Shown here piece by piece: positions 31,021 to 42,935 of a stretch of 64,000 nt of DNA. The stretch is from Synanceia verrucosa (lineage: Eukaryota; Chordata; Actinopteri; Perciformes; Synanceiidae): contig CM056556.1 in NCBI GenBank assembly GCA_029721515.1, forward strand, positions 4,216,501 through 4,280,500, given 5' to 3'. The notes beneath the pieces were generated by a model. That model did not search any database, was not told the DNA's origin, and was given only the letters and a program-made list of their open reading frames with translations. How positions within the stretch are numbered: position 1 is the first letter of the stretch; each line of letters begins with the position of its first letter. Made by a program: the position numbers and the translations under genes.

Positions 31021-31306
31021 GGAGTCAGCCATTCACCGTAGCCCCTCAGTAGATAGCCGTGACTCTGACTTTGCCCAGGCGTCCACGTCTGGCCGCCCGT
31101 TCGGCGGTCGCGGCTTCACTGCCGGCGCGTTCTACGGCTCCACGGGGCCGCGCAAAAACGCACAGCAGGGGCAGGCTGGAGCAGCAGCCGACACCGGCGC
31201 AGGAGACAAGACCAACAACAAGTACAGCTCCCCTAAAGGCAGCAAATACGTGGTCTTTTACCTGGATCTATCCTTTGTGTTCCTTTTAGAATTCAAGAAG
31301 TGCAAC
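31001..31306 (+). CDS. In-frame 102-codon N-terminal extension of the tetraspanin frame (uncertain)
   Basis: An ATG in strong context (A at -3, G at +4) begins an uninterrupted frame that runs directly into the canonical TSPAN9 start. Residues 1-30 are Ser/acidic (MEKSSSEESAIHRSPSVDSR), 32-48 are Gly/Arg/Phe-rich (GRPFGGRGFTAG), 52-72 are Ala/Gly/Gln-rich, and 83-98 are hydrophobic (YVVFYLDLSFVFLLEF). The first 230 bp is CpG-dense and codon-like. However, the hydrophobic end is encoded by a pyrimidine tract ending TTTTAG (AG at 31288-31289), which looks like a splice acceptor, so the last about 13 residues may be intron sequence read through. Three options remain: a real extended isoform, an untranslated leader with a fortuitously open frame, or an alternative first exon upstream of an internal acceptor. 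I recognise no homologue of residues 1-102. Confidence 0.35.
31288..31289 (+). promoter_or_regulatory. Candidate splice acceptor before the tetraspanin exon
   Basis: TATCCTTTGTGTTCCTTTTAG is a good polypyrimidine tract plus AG. Exon sequence would begin at 31290, leaving 17 bp of leader before the ATG. If used, upstream non-coding exons lie elsewhere and the open frame at 31001-31289 is not part of that transcript. Confidence 0.5.
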
Positions 31307-31369
31307 ATGGCAAGAGGCTGCCTCTGCTGCTTGAAGTACATGATGTTCATCTTCAACCTCATCTTCTGG
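31307..31369 (+). CDS. tspan9: Tetraspanin-9, first coding exon (21 codons, partial gene)
   Basis: The exon encodes MARGCLCCLK, then YMMFIFNLIFW. This is the start of TSPAN9: short cytoplasmic N-terminus with the juxtamembrane Cys pair (Cys5, Cys7, Cys8; palmitoylation sites in tetraspanins), then the first half of transmembrane helix 1. It differs from my recollection of the mammalian protein only by Ile for Leu at residue 15. The paralogue TSPAN4 starts MARACL, which fits less well. The start is chosen for family agreement and for its strong context (A at -3, G at +4). The exon ends exactly after Trp21 in phase 0 at TGG|GTAAGT (donor 31370-31375). Tetraspanins organise integrins and other receptors in plasma-membrane microdomains; TSPAN9 is known from platelets and megakaryocytes in mammals. 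The remaining roughly 218 residues (large extracellular loop with CCG motif, helices 2-4) are not in the window. Confidence 0.9.
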
Positions 31370-31964
31370 GTAAGTGGTTCCTCTTTTTCCTAATGTTTTA
31401 GTCACGTTGATGGAGTTGATCTTAATGATGCACATGTGTAGCTACGGCTTCAACGATGATGCTGTGGAGCTCAGTGGTGTGAAGGCTCACTGTGTGTGTG
31501 AAGTTTTGGTTTTAATTGGGGGAACGTGACAGAGTGATGGTTGTCAGCTGTAATGGAGTGTTTTTATTTCATCAGACAGCCTGTTCCCACTGAGCATGAT
31601 GCTATTCCTGGACATAATGACAAAGTCAGTGGCATTGCACCAGGTCTTCTTTTGTCGGAGGGGGGCTGGATTGTGGTTGGTTCATCAGGGTCACTCATTC
31701 ACATGGTTATATGATTTACAGTGAACATGGAAGTTGGAATGCAGTTTTTGGCATGCAAGTGAAAGAGTATGTGCCTCTGCAGCACAGTCACATTGATATG
31801 CAACACAGCATGCACCAAGAGGATGAGTTGAGCCGGTCAGCCGGAGTTTGAGATGATTCTGGAGATGATCTAATGTTTGTGTTTGTGTGTGTATTTGGTT
31901 ATTTTTTGTTCTGATGGAAAGATCTGTGGTAAAGCTGCAATGTGTAATCTCATATTGTGTAATG

Positions 31965-32422
31965 ACGGGGTGGGTATTGGCAAGGACTACGATACGATAA
32001 GTATTGCGATACTTGAGTCACGATACGATGCATTATTGCAATATTGTGATATATTGTCATAGCAGCTTAAAATAGAAAGTTGTGTATCCAGCATGTACGT
32101 ATTGGCAAGGACTTCACGGAACGATACATATCGCGATACTTGAGTCATAATACGATACGTTATTGCAATATTGTGATATTGCAATATATTGTGATATTCT
32201 ACATAGATCACTGAAAAATTTAAAATGCAGCTTAAAATACGTTACGTACAGAACATATATATGTATATGTACATATATTTATATATGTACAGCACATATA
32301 TACTGTATATATTAGGGCTGTCAAAGTTATTGCATTAACATAGATGGGGGGATCGATATTAAATTAAAAATTATATAAAAGTATCCCGATATACTGCCAT
32401 ATTAATATTTTGTCCCACCCCT
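31965..32422 (+). mobile_element. hAT-type element, family A, with partial tandem duplication
   Basis: Starts GGGGTGGGTATTGGCAAGGA and ends TTTTGTCCCACCCCTA. The first about 100 bp (31970-32090) is repeated imperfectly at 32098-32240: TATTGGCAAGGAC, GATACTTGAGTCA and TTATTGCAATATTG occur twice in the same order. A TATATGTACA tract and a nested family-C terminus (32314-32350) follow. Target duplication not recovered. Confidence 0.7.
32313..32350 (+). mobile_element. hAT-like family C terminal fragment, nested
   Basis: TTAGGGCTGTCAAAGTTATT then GCATTAACATAGATGG is the left end of the family seen at 14308 and 50680-50873. It sits inside the 31965 family-A element, so it is younger. Confidence 0.55.
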
Positions 32423-33239
32423 ACTCAGTGATAATAGGGGAAATGTGATAGTGCTCTCTGTGCCAAATCTTGCCAAAAGTTGACTTAACCAAGAGAAGCC
32501 TGGCCGGCGTGTGGCAGGCTGTGCTGAGCGCCCATGCATGGGCATGTGTTGTGAAAGTGGGCATCCCTCAAATGTGTACAGAAAGGATTAAAGAGCTTAA
32601 AGGTTATGGGGCCAAGTCTTTTGTGTGGATGCGGCGAAGCGTGAAGCGTAAAAACCACCCCAACACTGGGGACTCTACCAACCCCAGCCCACCATGTCAG
32701 TGGGTTGTGAGCCCTGCTAACTGGGGCAACAGAGTGGGCATTAGCTTGAGCCCAGCTGTGATCAGGCCAGCATTGGAAACACACACACGTACACATGCGC
32801 CACACAAACCCAGATCCATCCCATTGTCCGCTCTATATACTGAAGCACGGTGGCTTGGCTCTGTGGCCTGTGGACATTTCCATATCATTCTCATGTCATC
32901 GCTCAGTCCACAGAGGCAGCAGAGAGAGAGAGCGATGGACAAAGACGAATGGCCCCGGGGCCCTTCAGTGCATCTCGCCTTGATGTAATGTTTGTTTAAG
33001 TGAATGAGAGGGTCAGAAAAGATTAGCTGATGCTGGATTCATTAATGCAGACACTGAGCCCCTTTTTTGAACTCAAAGTAAGTGCCTTGACATTAATAGT
33101 GTTTTATAGATGGAGGGACATTTCAAGCAATGTCTTTAACCAACATAAATGATCAGTCGATCAGTGGTTGATAATCTCTAAAATTGTTTTCTGTTGCTCA
33201 TGACGTAGACTAGTTTAGGGCAACAGTCATAATAAATAA
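32423..33239. other. Unannotated intron sequence
   Basis: Holds a 172-codon ORF (32470-32988) overlapped by minus-strand ORFs of 106 and 81 codons. It has no recognisable domain, and I do not treat it as a gene. Confidence 0.4.
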
Positions 33240-33505
33240 GACTTTCACCAAAAATGCCACTTTTTGTCCAGAATCTGTCTTTTGCTCTCGAATCTCGATC
33301 ATCTCTACTTCCTGCTTAATCTCTGTGGCATATACCGTCTCTTTATGCTCTGACTACATCTCCCAGAAATCACTCACAGGCTGTGTGAGAGCACAATCAG
33401 TGACCTGCTGCTAAAAAAACACTTTGACGTATTATTACGGTGATGGCACTCAAGCGTCAGATTTTAAATGACGTTGAAATACTTCAATGGCACTCAAATA
33501 GTTAA
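33240..33505 (-). mobile_element. TTAA MITE, right-truncated
   Basis: Inverse body from GACTTTCACCAAAAATGCCA through CTGACTACATCTCCCAG, then the duplicated terminal module (GATGGCACTCAAGCGTCAGA and CAATGGCACTCAAATAGTTAA). This copy shows clearly that the family's left end carries two copies of the GAGTGCCATTGACGT motif about 50 bp apart. Confidence 0.8.
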
Positions 33506-35421
33506 TTAAATAAAAATGAAACACAGATGCATCATTTAAGTCATGAAAATAAAATGACACCAGGGGAATTCCTGTTCCTTTCAGCATTGACTGAAATCCA
33601 AATGATTAAACATGATGATGATTTGTTGCAGGAGGGCAGAAATTAGACAAAACATGCACAGCATGGAAAAAAACAGATGCAGTCCTGTCTTCATGAAAAG
33701 GGCTATAAAAATTCCTGTAAAAATGTGCTGCAGATGAAGAGCTGTGGAGGACATGTGCTCTCCAGTTGAGGTGAAGTGAGACCTCCAACACACCATCAGT
33801 GTTAAGCTCCACCTGTTTCAATCTGTCTGAGCCCTCCTCCTGGAGTAATGTTGCTTCAGCTTTACAGTGATGTATTCTTGATCCATCTATTGCAGAATGG
33901 TGATTTAATCATCAATCGATGAATTATGACTGCTCGTCATTATTCTGTCTTTGAGCGACAAGTGAAATATGATCCATCAAGGCCCCATTAGGTTCCACAT
34001 TAACAGAACGACACCATCAGTCACCTGCATGCCTCTTTTGTCACTTCCTGTCTTATTTATTAGCGCCGAAACGCTCCCTGTGCGCTGTTATGGATCAGCC
34101 TGTGGCAGAGGTCATGAGGTCGGTATTATCTGCTATCCTCTTGAGGGGCAGTCAGGGGATTGGAGTGAAGGCGTTACTTCCAGGCTCAGTTTGTGCTTAA
34201 CCCTTTTCAGTGGCAAAACCTTGCCTCTAATAACCGGCTGCTGCACACCACTAATAGGGAGCTGGAAAAGAGGCTTTGGATTTCAAGGCTGGTGGCCTTC
34301 AATTCATGTGGAGCTTGTTGGCCTCCATGGAAATTCATTACAAGCATGCTGGAAGTGTGCAGAAGCTCTGCTCAAAGTGGCTTGCTCTGCAAATCATGTT
34401 GTGTTTGTGTGCAGAGCGACCTTAAGTGGCTATGGACTTTCCTCAGCGCAGCGCATCCCCTGCTGAGAAATAATTGAATTTTTACTGTGCTAATGTTCAC
34501 TTAATGAACTCCCACCATTCATTTTCCCCTCCGTTCCTGCAGATTGATACTCTTGTTTTCCGCCCACCTCTTGATAATTTTAATGATGGTTTAATCAGTG
34601 TCCCATGAGTGAGATACTGGGTGGGGGTTAGGATGTCCGTCAGCACATGTGACACTGCGGGGCTCGTCGGCGGCTGCTCTTGAAGGTTAGCAGAGCTGGG
34701 AATAAAGGGTTATCTCGTCAGCGAGGGGTCGGGACAGGGAGACTGAGCACTCTGGGAAATCAGCAGGGAGGGCGGAGGCATGCGGTATCTTGACACCCCT
34801 GGGACTGTGCTGCTCTACCTCATGACACTCCAGGAATCACAAGGTTCCTGCAGCTGATAGGGAGGTTTGCCTCTGAAGCTCCGACATCTCATCTCAGGAC
34901 CGAAGGGGGGGGGCGATGATGCGCCGCGGTAGCCCGACACCAGGTGCAGCAGGGGTCTCCTCTTTCTGCGTGCATGAGCACATGCAGCCGTTCTTGAAAG
35001 TGCGCTCGCCACCCGAACAGCTTACGGTGGTAACTTGAAGCACAAGGTAAACAGCGGCAGGCACTCCAGGCATCTTCATACATGCGCTGATCCTCAGGAC
35101 TCCAGCAGTTGTTCACGACCATCTGGCTCCTCTTTCTTATTAGGGATTAGAAGAGTCTGAAGGGGGAGTTTGGGGCAGATTAGAGCGGTGAGGTTGAGAG
35201 CATGACTCCTCAGGACCGCTCTACACTGAAGCCAACAATCAGCGAAGCAAATGGCCTTTGTGTTGTTTGACCAGCCTGATTGGGTGATTGATGTGAAGTC
35301 CTTTTGGTGTCAGCCTTGTGAGGATTTCAGCATTTTACTTTGTAGCCCAGCCTCTGTTACGCTCTTCACTGTCACTGCTGTTCTTATTTATTTTGTCCAG
35401 TGATAATGAACACCTTTGAGA

Positions 35422-35452
<31 letters not shown>

Positions 35453-36865
35453 CCTGAAGACGCCACATACATATACACACACACACACACACGCTCATTT
35501 CCTTTTCCATTGATAGGTTGCAGTGTAGCGAAACCCATCCCAACTTTGCCATTATCAGGCCATATCAAAAGCCTCATTTGATATTCATATTTAAAAGTGT
35601 CAGCTCAGCAGCCTTGTCCTACAAGCACATGAGGGGCGATAGTATCAAAGGCGCTCCTTTGTTAGAGCACAGAAAAGCAAATGTGTTTAGCATTCATGAA
35701 TTCCTGTGCTTACTTGGGGGATTGCTGCGGGATTTATAAACCATTTGGTCCGAGGCAACAGAAGATTAGTTTGCCCATCGATTTAATCACTATAGTATTT
35801 GACATTTAAGGTTTCAAATGCACCCGCGCTCTGATGCAACAAAGAGCGGAGCTATCGACAGACCCATAAGAAGTGCATGTGAACGTCTGCGTCTGGTTGA
35901 GCGAGATCCCAGAAAGCATTTCCCCATAAGTCGTCCCTCTCCCCTGGGACTTTCGATCTGAGTCGCCGAAGCAATTTACCTGTTTTTAGTTCTCCATAAC
36001 GGCACATGAAAAGTTCAGTCATCTTTTACGGCTCAAGAGAACGTGTATGGTGACAACCTTTTTTCTGCTTTTCGTCGCGGCACAGCTGAACTCCATCAGT
36101 CACTGCCAGGTGAAACAAGGATTGGGGAGCAGGGAAGTAGATGATGAAACAAGCTGTGTGTGCTGCACTGTCATATGCATTTAATTTCACATGAGAGGCT
36201 GGACGGTGAATTGGATTTGAGTCTTAAATTTAGGCTTCCATCTATGATAAGACAGGCAGTGTCACAGAGATGTTTTCAGAGTCACCTACATCAAATGATA
36301 CGCTCATTCACACTGTCTGACATGGAGAGCTTCACTGCACATATATGTATATATGAATCTTGTAATTAGCATCCTCTATAGATCGCTGGGCCTTGATTCA
36401 GATTGGCTGACCTGTATGGTAAATATCTCCATATGCTTGCCTTTGTCCGGCGGATCGTCTGGGGAGATGACTCTAATTTACACGTCTCTCCGGCTGCTTC
36501 GATTTCTCGGCCGTGTTGCGCAGCGCCGCTGAGCTCATTAGCTCATGTTGCAGATCTACTGGGATACAGAGCTGCTGCGCTTCACTCTACGGGGTTGAGG
36601 TAATAGAGCATGAGAACTGGAGGTGCGCAGTAGGTTTTAAGGGAATTAAGTCTCCCTCCCCATCACTCATCTTTCTTTGAATGAGCTGCGTTTCACACTT
36701 GATGCGCCGTTGCTTGGTTTTCTCTTAAAACATGCTTACAGTACAGTGTGGAGATTTCTGACACAAAGTTTTACATTTGTTACTGAGTTGGTGTGAAGCA
36801 ACAGAGCTGTAGTTGCAGTTTTAGCCCCGCTGTATGGAAGTAAAGCTGTGCCATGTGATTTTGAA
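33506..36865. other. Unannotated intron sequence
   Basis: Contains a poly-A run (35427-35450) and (CA)n (35475-35493). The 165-codon ORF at 33969-34466 and others show no known domain. The stretch 36400-36600 is relatively CpG-rich (GTCCGGCGGATCGTC) but has no recognised product. Confidence 0.4.
35427..35493. repeat. Poly-A run and (CA)n microsatellite
   Basis: 24 consecutive A residues (35427-35450), then (CA)n at 35475-35493. This could be the relic of a retroposon tail. Confidence 0.85.
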
Positions 36866-37235
36866 TTTGAATTTCTTTTGAAGCTGATTCTTCTTAGCAT
36901 CGCAATCAGACTTTGAATTTCAAAACCATTGAATTTCTAGCATGCATTTGTGTTTCTGACAAAAAAAATCTGTCTAAAATATTCAGTTTTTAAAAATTCA
37001 GTACCAGGAAATTCAACATCAAAAAAAATGGGCTTAAACAATTCAAAATCAAAAAATTCTACTGCAAAAATTGACATTGACATTGGATGATAGTGCCAAG
37101 AATCAGTTGTGTCTCCATGGTTACCTGGATGTTGGTCTCTTTTCACACTGAATGTTTTCTTTTTTTTTTTTTGGACTTTTTCTTTACATCGAATTTTTAG
37201 ATGTTGAATTTCTTTGTGTTGAAAACTGAACATTG
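36866..37235. repeat. AT-rich block with repeated GAATTT words and inverted repeat
   Basis: GGAAATTCAACATC near 37008 is inverted as AGATGTTGAATTTC near 37199, and GAATTTC/GAAATTC words recur more than ten times. It looks like an unclassified MITE-like or palindromic repeat. Its ends and a target duplication could not be set. Confidence 0.45.
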
Positions 37236-37258
37236 ATTATTTTTTTTAAACTGAATTT

Positions 37259-37410
37259 ATTTTAACTAACAACTCAGTTTAACTAACGATTAAACATGCT
37301 GATAGAATTAGATTAACCATTTTTTCTGAATCTGTCCAAGCTTCTCCTGTAATTCGGTAAACAAATAATCCACCCAAAGAGCATCGTTAAAGTATTCATT
37401 TGTAACGTGA
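37259..37410 (-). mobile_element. hAT-like family C internal segment
   Basis: CTAACGATTAAACATGCTGA, CTGTCCAAGCTTCTCCTGTA and AAACAAATAATCCACCCAAA run parallel to 50683-50810. The terminal part is absent here. Confidence 0.6.
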
Positions 37411-40400
37411 AATACAGAGCATAACCTGTACCTGCTGATTATCTGTCATATCTGTTACTGGCAAATGATAAAACACAAATTAACAGTGGCCATATGGTGT
37501 TAGTCTCATCGGGAATTGCCCAACAGTAGATCTTTTCTTTGCTCCAGTGTGTGAAATGCACAGCTTTTCTCAACATAGTTCAGAGTAGAGAGGAAGGAGT
37601 GTCATTAGTTCTGCATACATAAGCAGGATCTTTGGTAATGACTATGTGCCATATCGTGCAACTCAGGCAATAGAGAAGACATCGTCGGTGTTGTGTGGTC
37701 AATAATGAGTTTATGTTGCTGAACTGGAAAGCAGAAAATACGCTCGTTGTGCGTCAGTGTTGATTCAGAACAGGCCGGTTGCTTCTGGAATGGTCGGGAA
37801 CCGCTCCGAGCTCGTTGAAGAAGAGCAGTGATCTGCTGTCACTGAGCTGCAGCCTGTGAAGGCCCACTGCCGACAACATGCTTTGAATCCACGATCCACT
37901 CCTCAGAGCTCTGTCACTTTATTAATATTGAATGGGACTTGTGTCCAAATTGCATCAGCAGCGAAGCTGCACATCCTTGGGTGGCCAGAAAAACACTCAC
38001 CAAGTAGATTAGATGAGCGTTTCTCCAGATTTGATGCTTTATATTTGGATATATGCCTCCACTCAGAAACAATCCTTTCCTGTGCAGCTTTGCAGCTGAG
38101 GGCAAATTCAATATAATGCAAACTGATCGGTATTGCAAATTGTTGCAATAGCGAGCGGTAAAGTGTTGTATGAAAATACAGTAGTCTGTGTTGGAAAATG
38201 ACTGTGATCGTTCTAGCTTTTCATCTGCCTTTGAACTTTTCACACATCACATCGTGACACTTTGTAGCGCCTGTGGACTTGTTGGGATTGGTTGTAGCTG
38301 CGAGCCAATAAAACAGACACACTGTGCTCTGTGATTGGGGTCGACTCGGGCTTTTGAAGTGCTGCTGCGATCGCTCTCTGTGACAAATATCTCTGCATGT
38401 ACATTATACCTTCAAACTGCTTTGTTCTTTTATTTGTTTTTCCGTCACAGATGAAAAAATGTGTCAGTGCTGCTGCTGTCCAGTGCTGTGCGACTGCAAA
38501 CCTCCATCTCTTCCTCACCTCTCCGTTCACTCCCAGGACAACCAATCAATGATCATCTGCACATAAGCTGTGAATTAATGTAGAGTGTTGGAGCAGCTCA
38601 CCGGTTCAAGCGCTCAGCATTTTTCTGACACCTAAAGGCAAATTAGAGTGAAATCAATGTTTCCCAGCCAATATCCTCCGGCTCTGCTGAGGAGATTTAG
38701 AGAATATCATTTTCTTGGCCTTATGAGAGCAAAAGAAATCCCTTTCAGCAGCATATGGAGGTGTGTGTATGAACTATAGCTGCAGATCCATAAGCTGTGT
38801 ACATACTGGGATTTTAAATAGTGGTTTTAGCCATGCACAGGTTTTTATTGTTGCATGGAGAGGATTTTTCTGGATGGCTTCTGCAGTTAGAAGAGTGTCC
38901 GCGCTCCAAAGATCGCCAGAGGTTATCAGCTGGAGGCTGAGGATGCATCAATGACTGACTTTAAGACCTACAGTATTTCCCCAGGGCAACTACCGCAATT
39001 GATTCAATTCTTTTCCCACCATAAACCCACTCAGCATCCTCGAGAGCTTGATTCCACTCATCTGTCTCCTTCCCCTCTCTAAACAACATTTAGAAACCCA
39101 GGACGCACTGAAAATATGAGCAACAGATTGACTTTGAATCTGTGTATTTCAGAAAAGTGTCATTTTGAATTTGGGTCAGGGACTCTGGCGTTCATTGCTC
39201 GAACAGTAACAAGCCCAGGACTCTCAATGAGGCACAGTGCCGTCTGCTTTGTTAGCCGTGACAAATGAGAGACAGATTTATGCCTTTAACATTAGAGCAT
39301 ATATTGATTTATTTAGCCGAGCCGCCGCAGATTACTGCTGCGTTATTACTCAGCCATAAAACGCAACATATTGTGGCTTTCTAGCTGGAAACACATCGGT
39401 ACATACGCTGACTAGATGATTGTCTCTCATGTTTTTATCACGTTTTATTTTTTTTAATGGAGCTATTTCACATACTCTTCGCAATATGCTGTACATTTCA
39501 GCCAATGTGTGAGGCTGTTTGTTGTGATTTGAATTGGAGGCTTATCTTGTTTTTCAGAGCCAAACCCAGATCTTCATCAGAGCAGGTTGTTGCAGTGCTC
39601 TCGTTATGTCTGATCCAATTTGAGGTTGACTCTTTTTTGATGTGCACGAGGTGTGCTCACAAGCCGGCTCTGATATTCCCCCTGAAGAGGAAAATGCAGT
39701 AACTAGTCGAGATCCTTCACTGCTACAGTAGCAGATAACAGGCAGGCTATTGCTGTTCTTCCTGCATAAGGATTTATCCTCTTCCTTATCACATCCCAGC
39801 TTCAAACTGTCCCCCTGACTTTGCCCGAGTCTTATCTCACAACCAAAGCAAACGCTTCTGCTTGTTTATTTTACACCAATTCGCAATTACCGGTCGCACT
39901 GCCAGACATGAAAGAGCGTTTGCTTTTCGTGTCTCTTCTGTTGCAGAAGATATCAGGATTTTGTGTGTTAAAACAATACAATTGTAAATCTGAAGCAGCC
40001 CAGTTGCCCGCAGCATATAAAGCCTGGAGAAAACAGGAAGTATTCAAAACCAGCCTTGTTTGGTATTCTATGTGGGGCACAGAGGGATGTCTCAGATCAG
40101 ATTTTTTAGAGAGGGCATGACAGTTTTATTGCATGGGAGAAATGCAGGAGCCATACGGAGAAGTTGTCAGTAATTGCAGATGTTCACCTGCAGTGATGAA
40201 TGATGAGGTTAACAGTGTTTCTGTCGGTGTTATAAATTCCCCCCATCACAAAATAGTCTTTTAAATAATGCAGCAAACAAAAAACTGCCTTGAGCCCACC
40301 TTCATTAACCTTTGCCGTCATTTCATAACAAACAAATGAATGTGTTAGCCACAGAGTTCGTGTTTGAATTCAATGCATCTAGCATCTTTCCTTTAGCAAC

Positions 40401-41067
40401 ATGCTATGTCTAACATTGGAAATATTTTTCTATGAATTGCATATTGGGCTGGATCTATTCAGGGTTTGTGTGTATAAAAACATGCACTGCATGCTCATTA
40501 CACATGCAAAAAATGTGCAAACCGATTCATTAATAGTGCACACTTTACTTACGGTTGCGTCCTTCGAAGGTGGATATGACAGTTTATAAACTATTATAGT
40601 GATGTAGGTGTGTGGTGAAGCTGCAGAAATTAGCAAGGCTTAAAGGTTGGCTGAAGTTAACATGCGGTCTTTACAAACTGTCCTGAAAAACTGTTGTTGT
40701 TGTTGTTGTTGTTGTTGTTGAGATTTGCTCTTGCAGTTTTCCTTTTGTACAGTAAGTCATTTCATGATTCAGCTGGCTACAAAATCATATGATGATATAG
40801 TATGGCACTCATGTTTTGCAGTATTCATCCTTTTCTCAGTAACGTTGCTGCAATAAGATCACCCTTATCTTACCCAGATACAGCAGTGCTATTTTCTGAT
40901 TGGCTGATGTGTAGCGGTATGTTATTTTTTAGTTGGCTGGAGCGTGTCAACTTCCCAGTGAGCTCTGCAATGCCCTTCTTGGGTGCATATATACAGTAGT
41001 GGTGTGACTTGGTCTGCTCCACATGATGCTCAGTCAAATGTAAAAAATGTCACAGAAATAGTCCAGC
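37411..41067. other. Unannotated intron sequence
   Basis: No recognised exon; ORFs 37856-38545, 39457-40120 and 40401-40636 occur on both strands without domains. Confidence 0.4.
40692..40721. repeat. (TTG)n microsatellite
   Basis: Ten uninterrupted TTG/TGT units. Confidence 0.9.
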
Positions 41068-41356
41068 TTAACTCATTGAGTGTCAGCTGTTTTATAAAAC
41101 AGAAAGTGTCTTGTTCCAGTGTTTTTGCTCATTTTGAGTCATATTTCAAGACCCACAGAATATTTTGTACTATGTCTCTGAAAACACTGAATAGCTCAAA
41201 TGAAAGAAGAGACTCTCTATTTCATGCTCTTTATGCTCTGACTACATCTCCCAGAAGCCCCAAAATTACTCACAGGTTGCGGGACACCGTGATCGGTGAC
41301 TTGCTGCCACAAAAACACTTGGACGGTGAAATACATCAATGGCACTCAAAAATTTA
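41068..41356 (-). mobile_element. TTAA MITE, internally deleted
   Basis: Begins TTAACTCATTGAGTGTCAGC and ends CATCAATGGCACTCAAAAAT. The stretch between CTCTATTTCATG and CTCTTTATGCTCTGAC has lost about 140 bp of consensus, including the GAATGGAACAAGG and AGGAAGTGGAGACGA blocks. Confidence 0.8.
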
Positions 41357-42600
41357 ATAATAAAATTGAAAAGACAAAGTTGTGTAAGACATAAGATATT
41401 AACCTGCCGGCAGGAATCACTGGAGTCATTTCAGCAGACAGCATTAAAGCACAGACATAACTCATGGATTGGAAATTTATGCAGGTTGGATCAGAAATTT
41501 CTGATCCGTGAATTTTATCTGATTCCTATACTGGATTGGATCGACCCCATCCCTAGGGTGAAGTCCTAAATGCCTAGTCTCAAAGGACGGCCAGGTTTAT
41601 TTGGTTTCCACACACTCAGGACTCCTTGGATGAGATCAAACAGCTTCATTTAACTGTTTATTGGCTTCATCTACCAACACCTTTAATCCTAAACCCAGTC
41701 TTAGTAAATCACCCATACACAAAATTCTAGATTGCGCAAATTAGTGCACGCAAATATGGCTCTTAGTAGCCCATTATGTACACAATTTTCACCTTAGATC
41801 ACATAGGGTGAGGAATCAATGTAGAGCCCCCCCCTCGCTGTCCATGTGTCGCTTACTGTCCCCGTCAGTCGTCATTATTTCTGCACAGATGTCTCCATTT
41901 CTCTTATTAAGCCACCCAGGCTTCAGTAATGGGTGACTTGGGATGGCAGTGGAATACAGAGGAGTGAGAGCTGGTGTGTGTGCAGAATGAGGTTAAAGGA
42001 AAGGAGTTTTGGAGTCATTTCCACCCTCCGTGGATGATCTCATTCATCCAAAGTGAGCCAGCGTCATGATTAGAGGAGACCTTTAACCTGTGTGTGCTCT
42101 CATCAGGACAAAACCCTGTGACTGTGATCATTTTCAACAAAGCGCCATGTTTGGGGTCACGAACATTTGAAATATTTATTTTAGATCCCTAGCCCAGTTT
42201 GCAGTCTTTTCTTGAGCGCACTTCACAAGTGAACTGGGACAGATGGGGTCGGCCAGATTTTTCTCCGCAGTCCACTTCTGAGAGGACAGACTGGCAGAGC
42301 AAAAGTGCTGTCCTTTATCTGTGAGGGAGGAAGTGAAGCATGAAGACAGCAGGGAGGGGAGGGACCTCCTCCCAGGAGCAAGAGAGGTGAACACATTGAT
42401 ATTTGATGACAGCTCTCACTGAGAGGTGAGTCAACGACTCTCTCCCTGGTGTCCACATCATTCTCCTCCTGGGGACAAATTTGTGAATCATGTGGTTTAT
42501 TACAGAAAAGACAATATAGAATGTGGTTTATATGGCAAAAACTGTGGATTTTCCTCTTTGTGTTCCCAACTTTGCTTTTCTGTAGGTGATATGTTTGTGA
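41357..42600. other. Unannotated intron sequence
   Basis: GGATTGGATCGACCCCATCC then CTAG at about 41540-41562 resembles a right terminus of another hAT-type element; no left end was matched. No gene. Confidence 0.4.
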
Positions 42601-42613
42601 TGAATTGCACTAT

Positions 42614-42935
42614 CCATCCATCCATCCATATATTTTCTACCGCTTATCCTCATAGGGTCACGGGGGGGCTGGAGCCTATCCCAGCTGTCTTAGGGTGAAA
42701 GGCAGGGTACACCCTGGACAAGTCTCCAGTTCATCACAGGACACATAGAAACAGACAACCACTCACACTCACATTCACACCAACAGACAATTTAAATTAG
42801 CCAATTAACCTAATCCCCATGCATGTTTTTGGATGGTGGGAGGAAGCCGGAGTGAACATGCAAACTCCACACGGAAAGGCCCCGGGCTGGGAATCGAACC
42901 CGGTACCTTCTTGCTGTGCTAACCACTGCACCACC
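42614..42935 (-). mobile_element. tRNA-derived SINE with (ATGG)n tail and 13-bp target duplication
   Basis: Flanked by perfect TGAATTGCACTAT copies (42601-42613 and 42936-42948). On the minus strand it begins GTGGTGCAGTGGTTAGCAC (box A-like), has box B GGGTTCGATTCCC (complement of 42889-42901), a body with CCGTGTGGAGTTTGCATGTT and AGCTGGGATAGGCTCCAGCC, and ends in ATGG repeats. This is a very common teleost retroposon type. The perfect 13-bp duplication and near-consensus body suggest a fairly recent insertion by LINE machinery. Confidence 0.9.

Noticed and set aside
32470..32988. Longest ORF in the window (172 codons)
   Set aside because: No recognisable domain, minus-strand ORFs of 106 and 81 codons overlap it, and it lies in the tspan9 intron; chance open frame is likelier.
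33969..34466. 165-codon ORF
   Set aside because: No domain, Cys-rich irregular composition, overlapped by another frame; no splice or promoter context.
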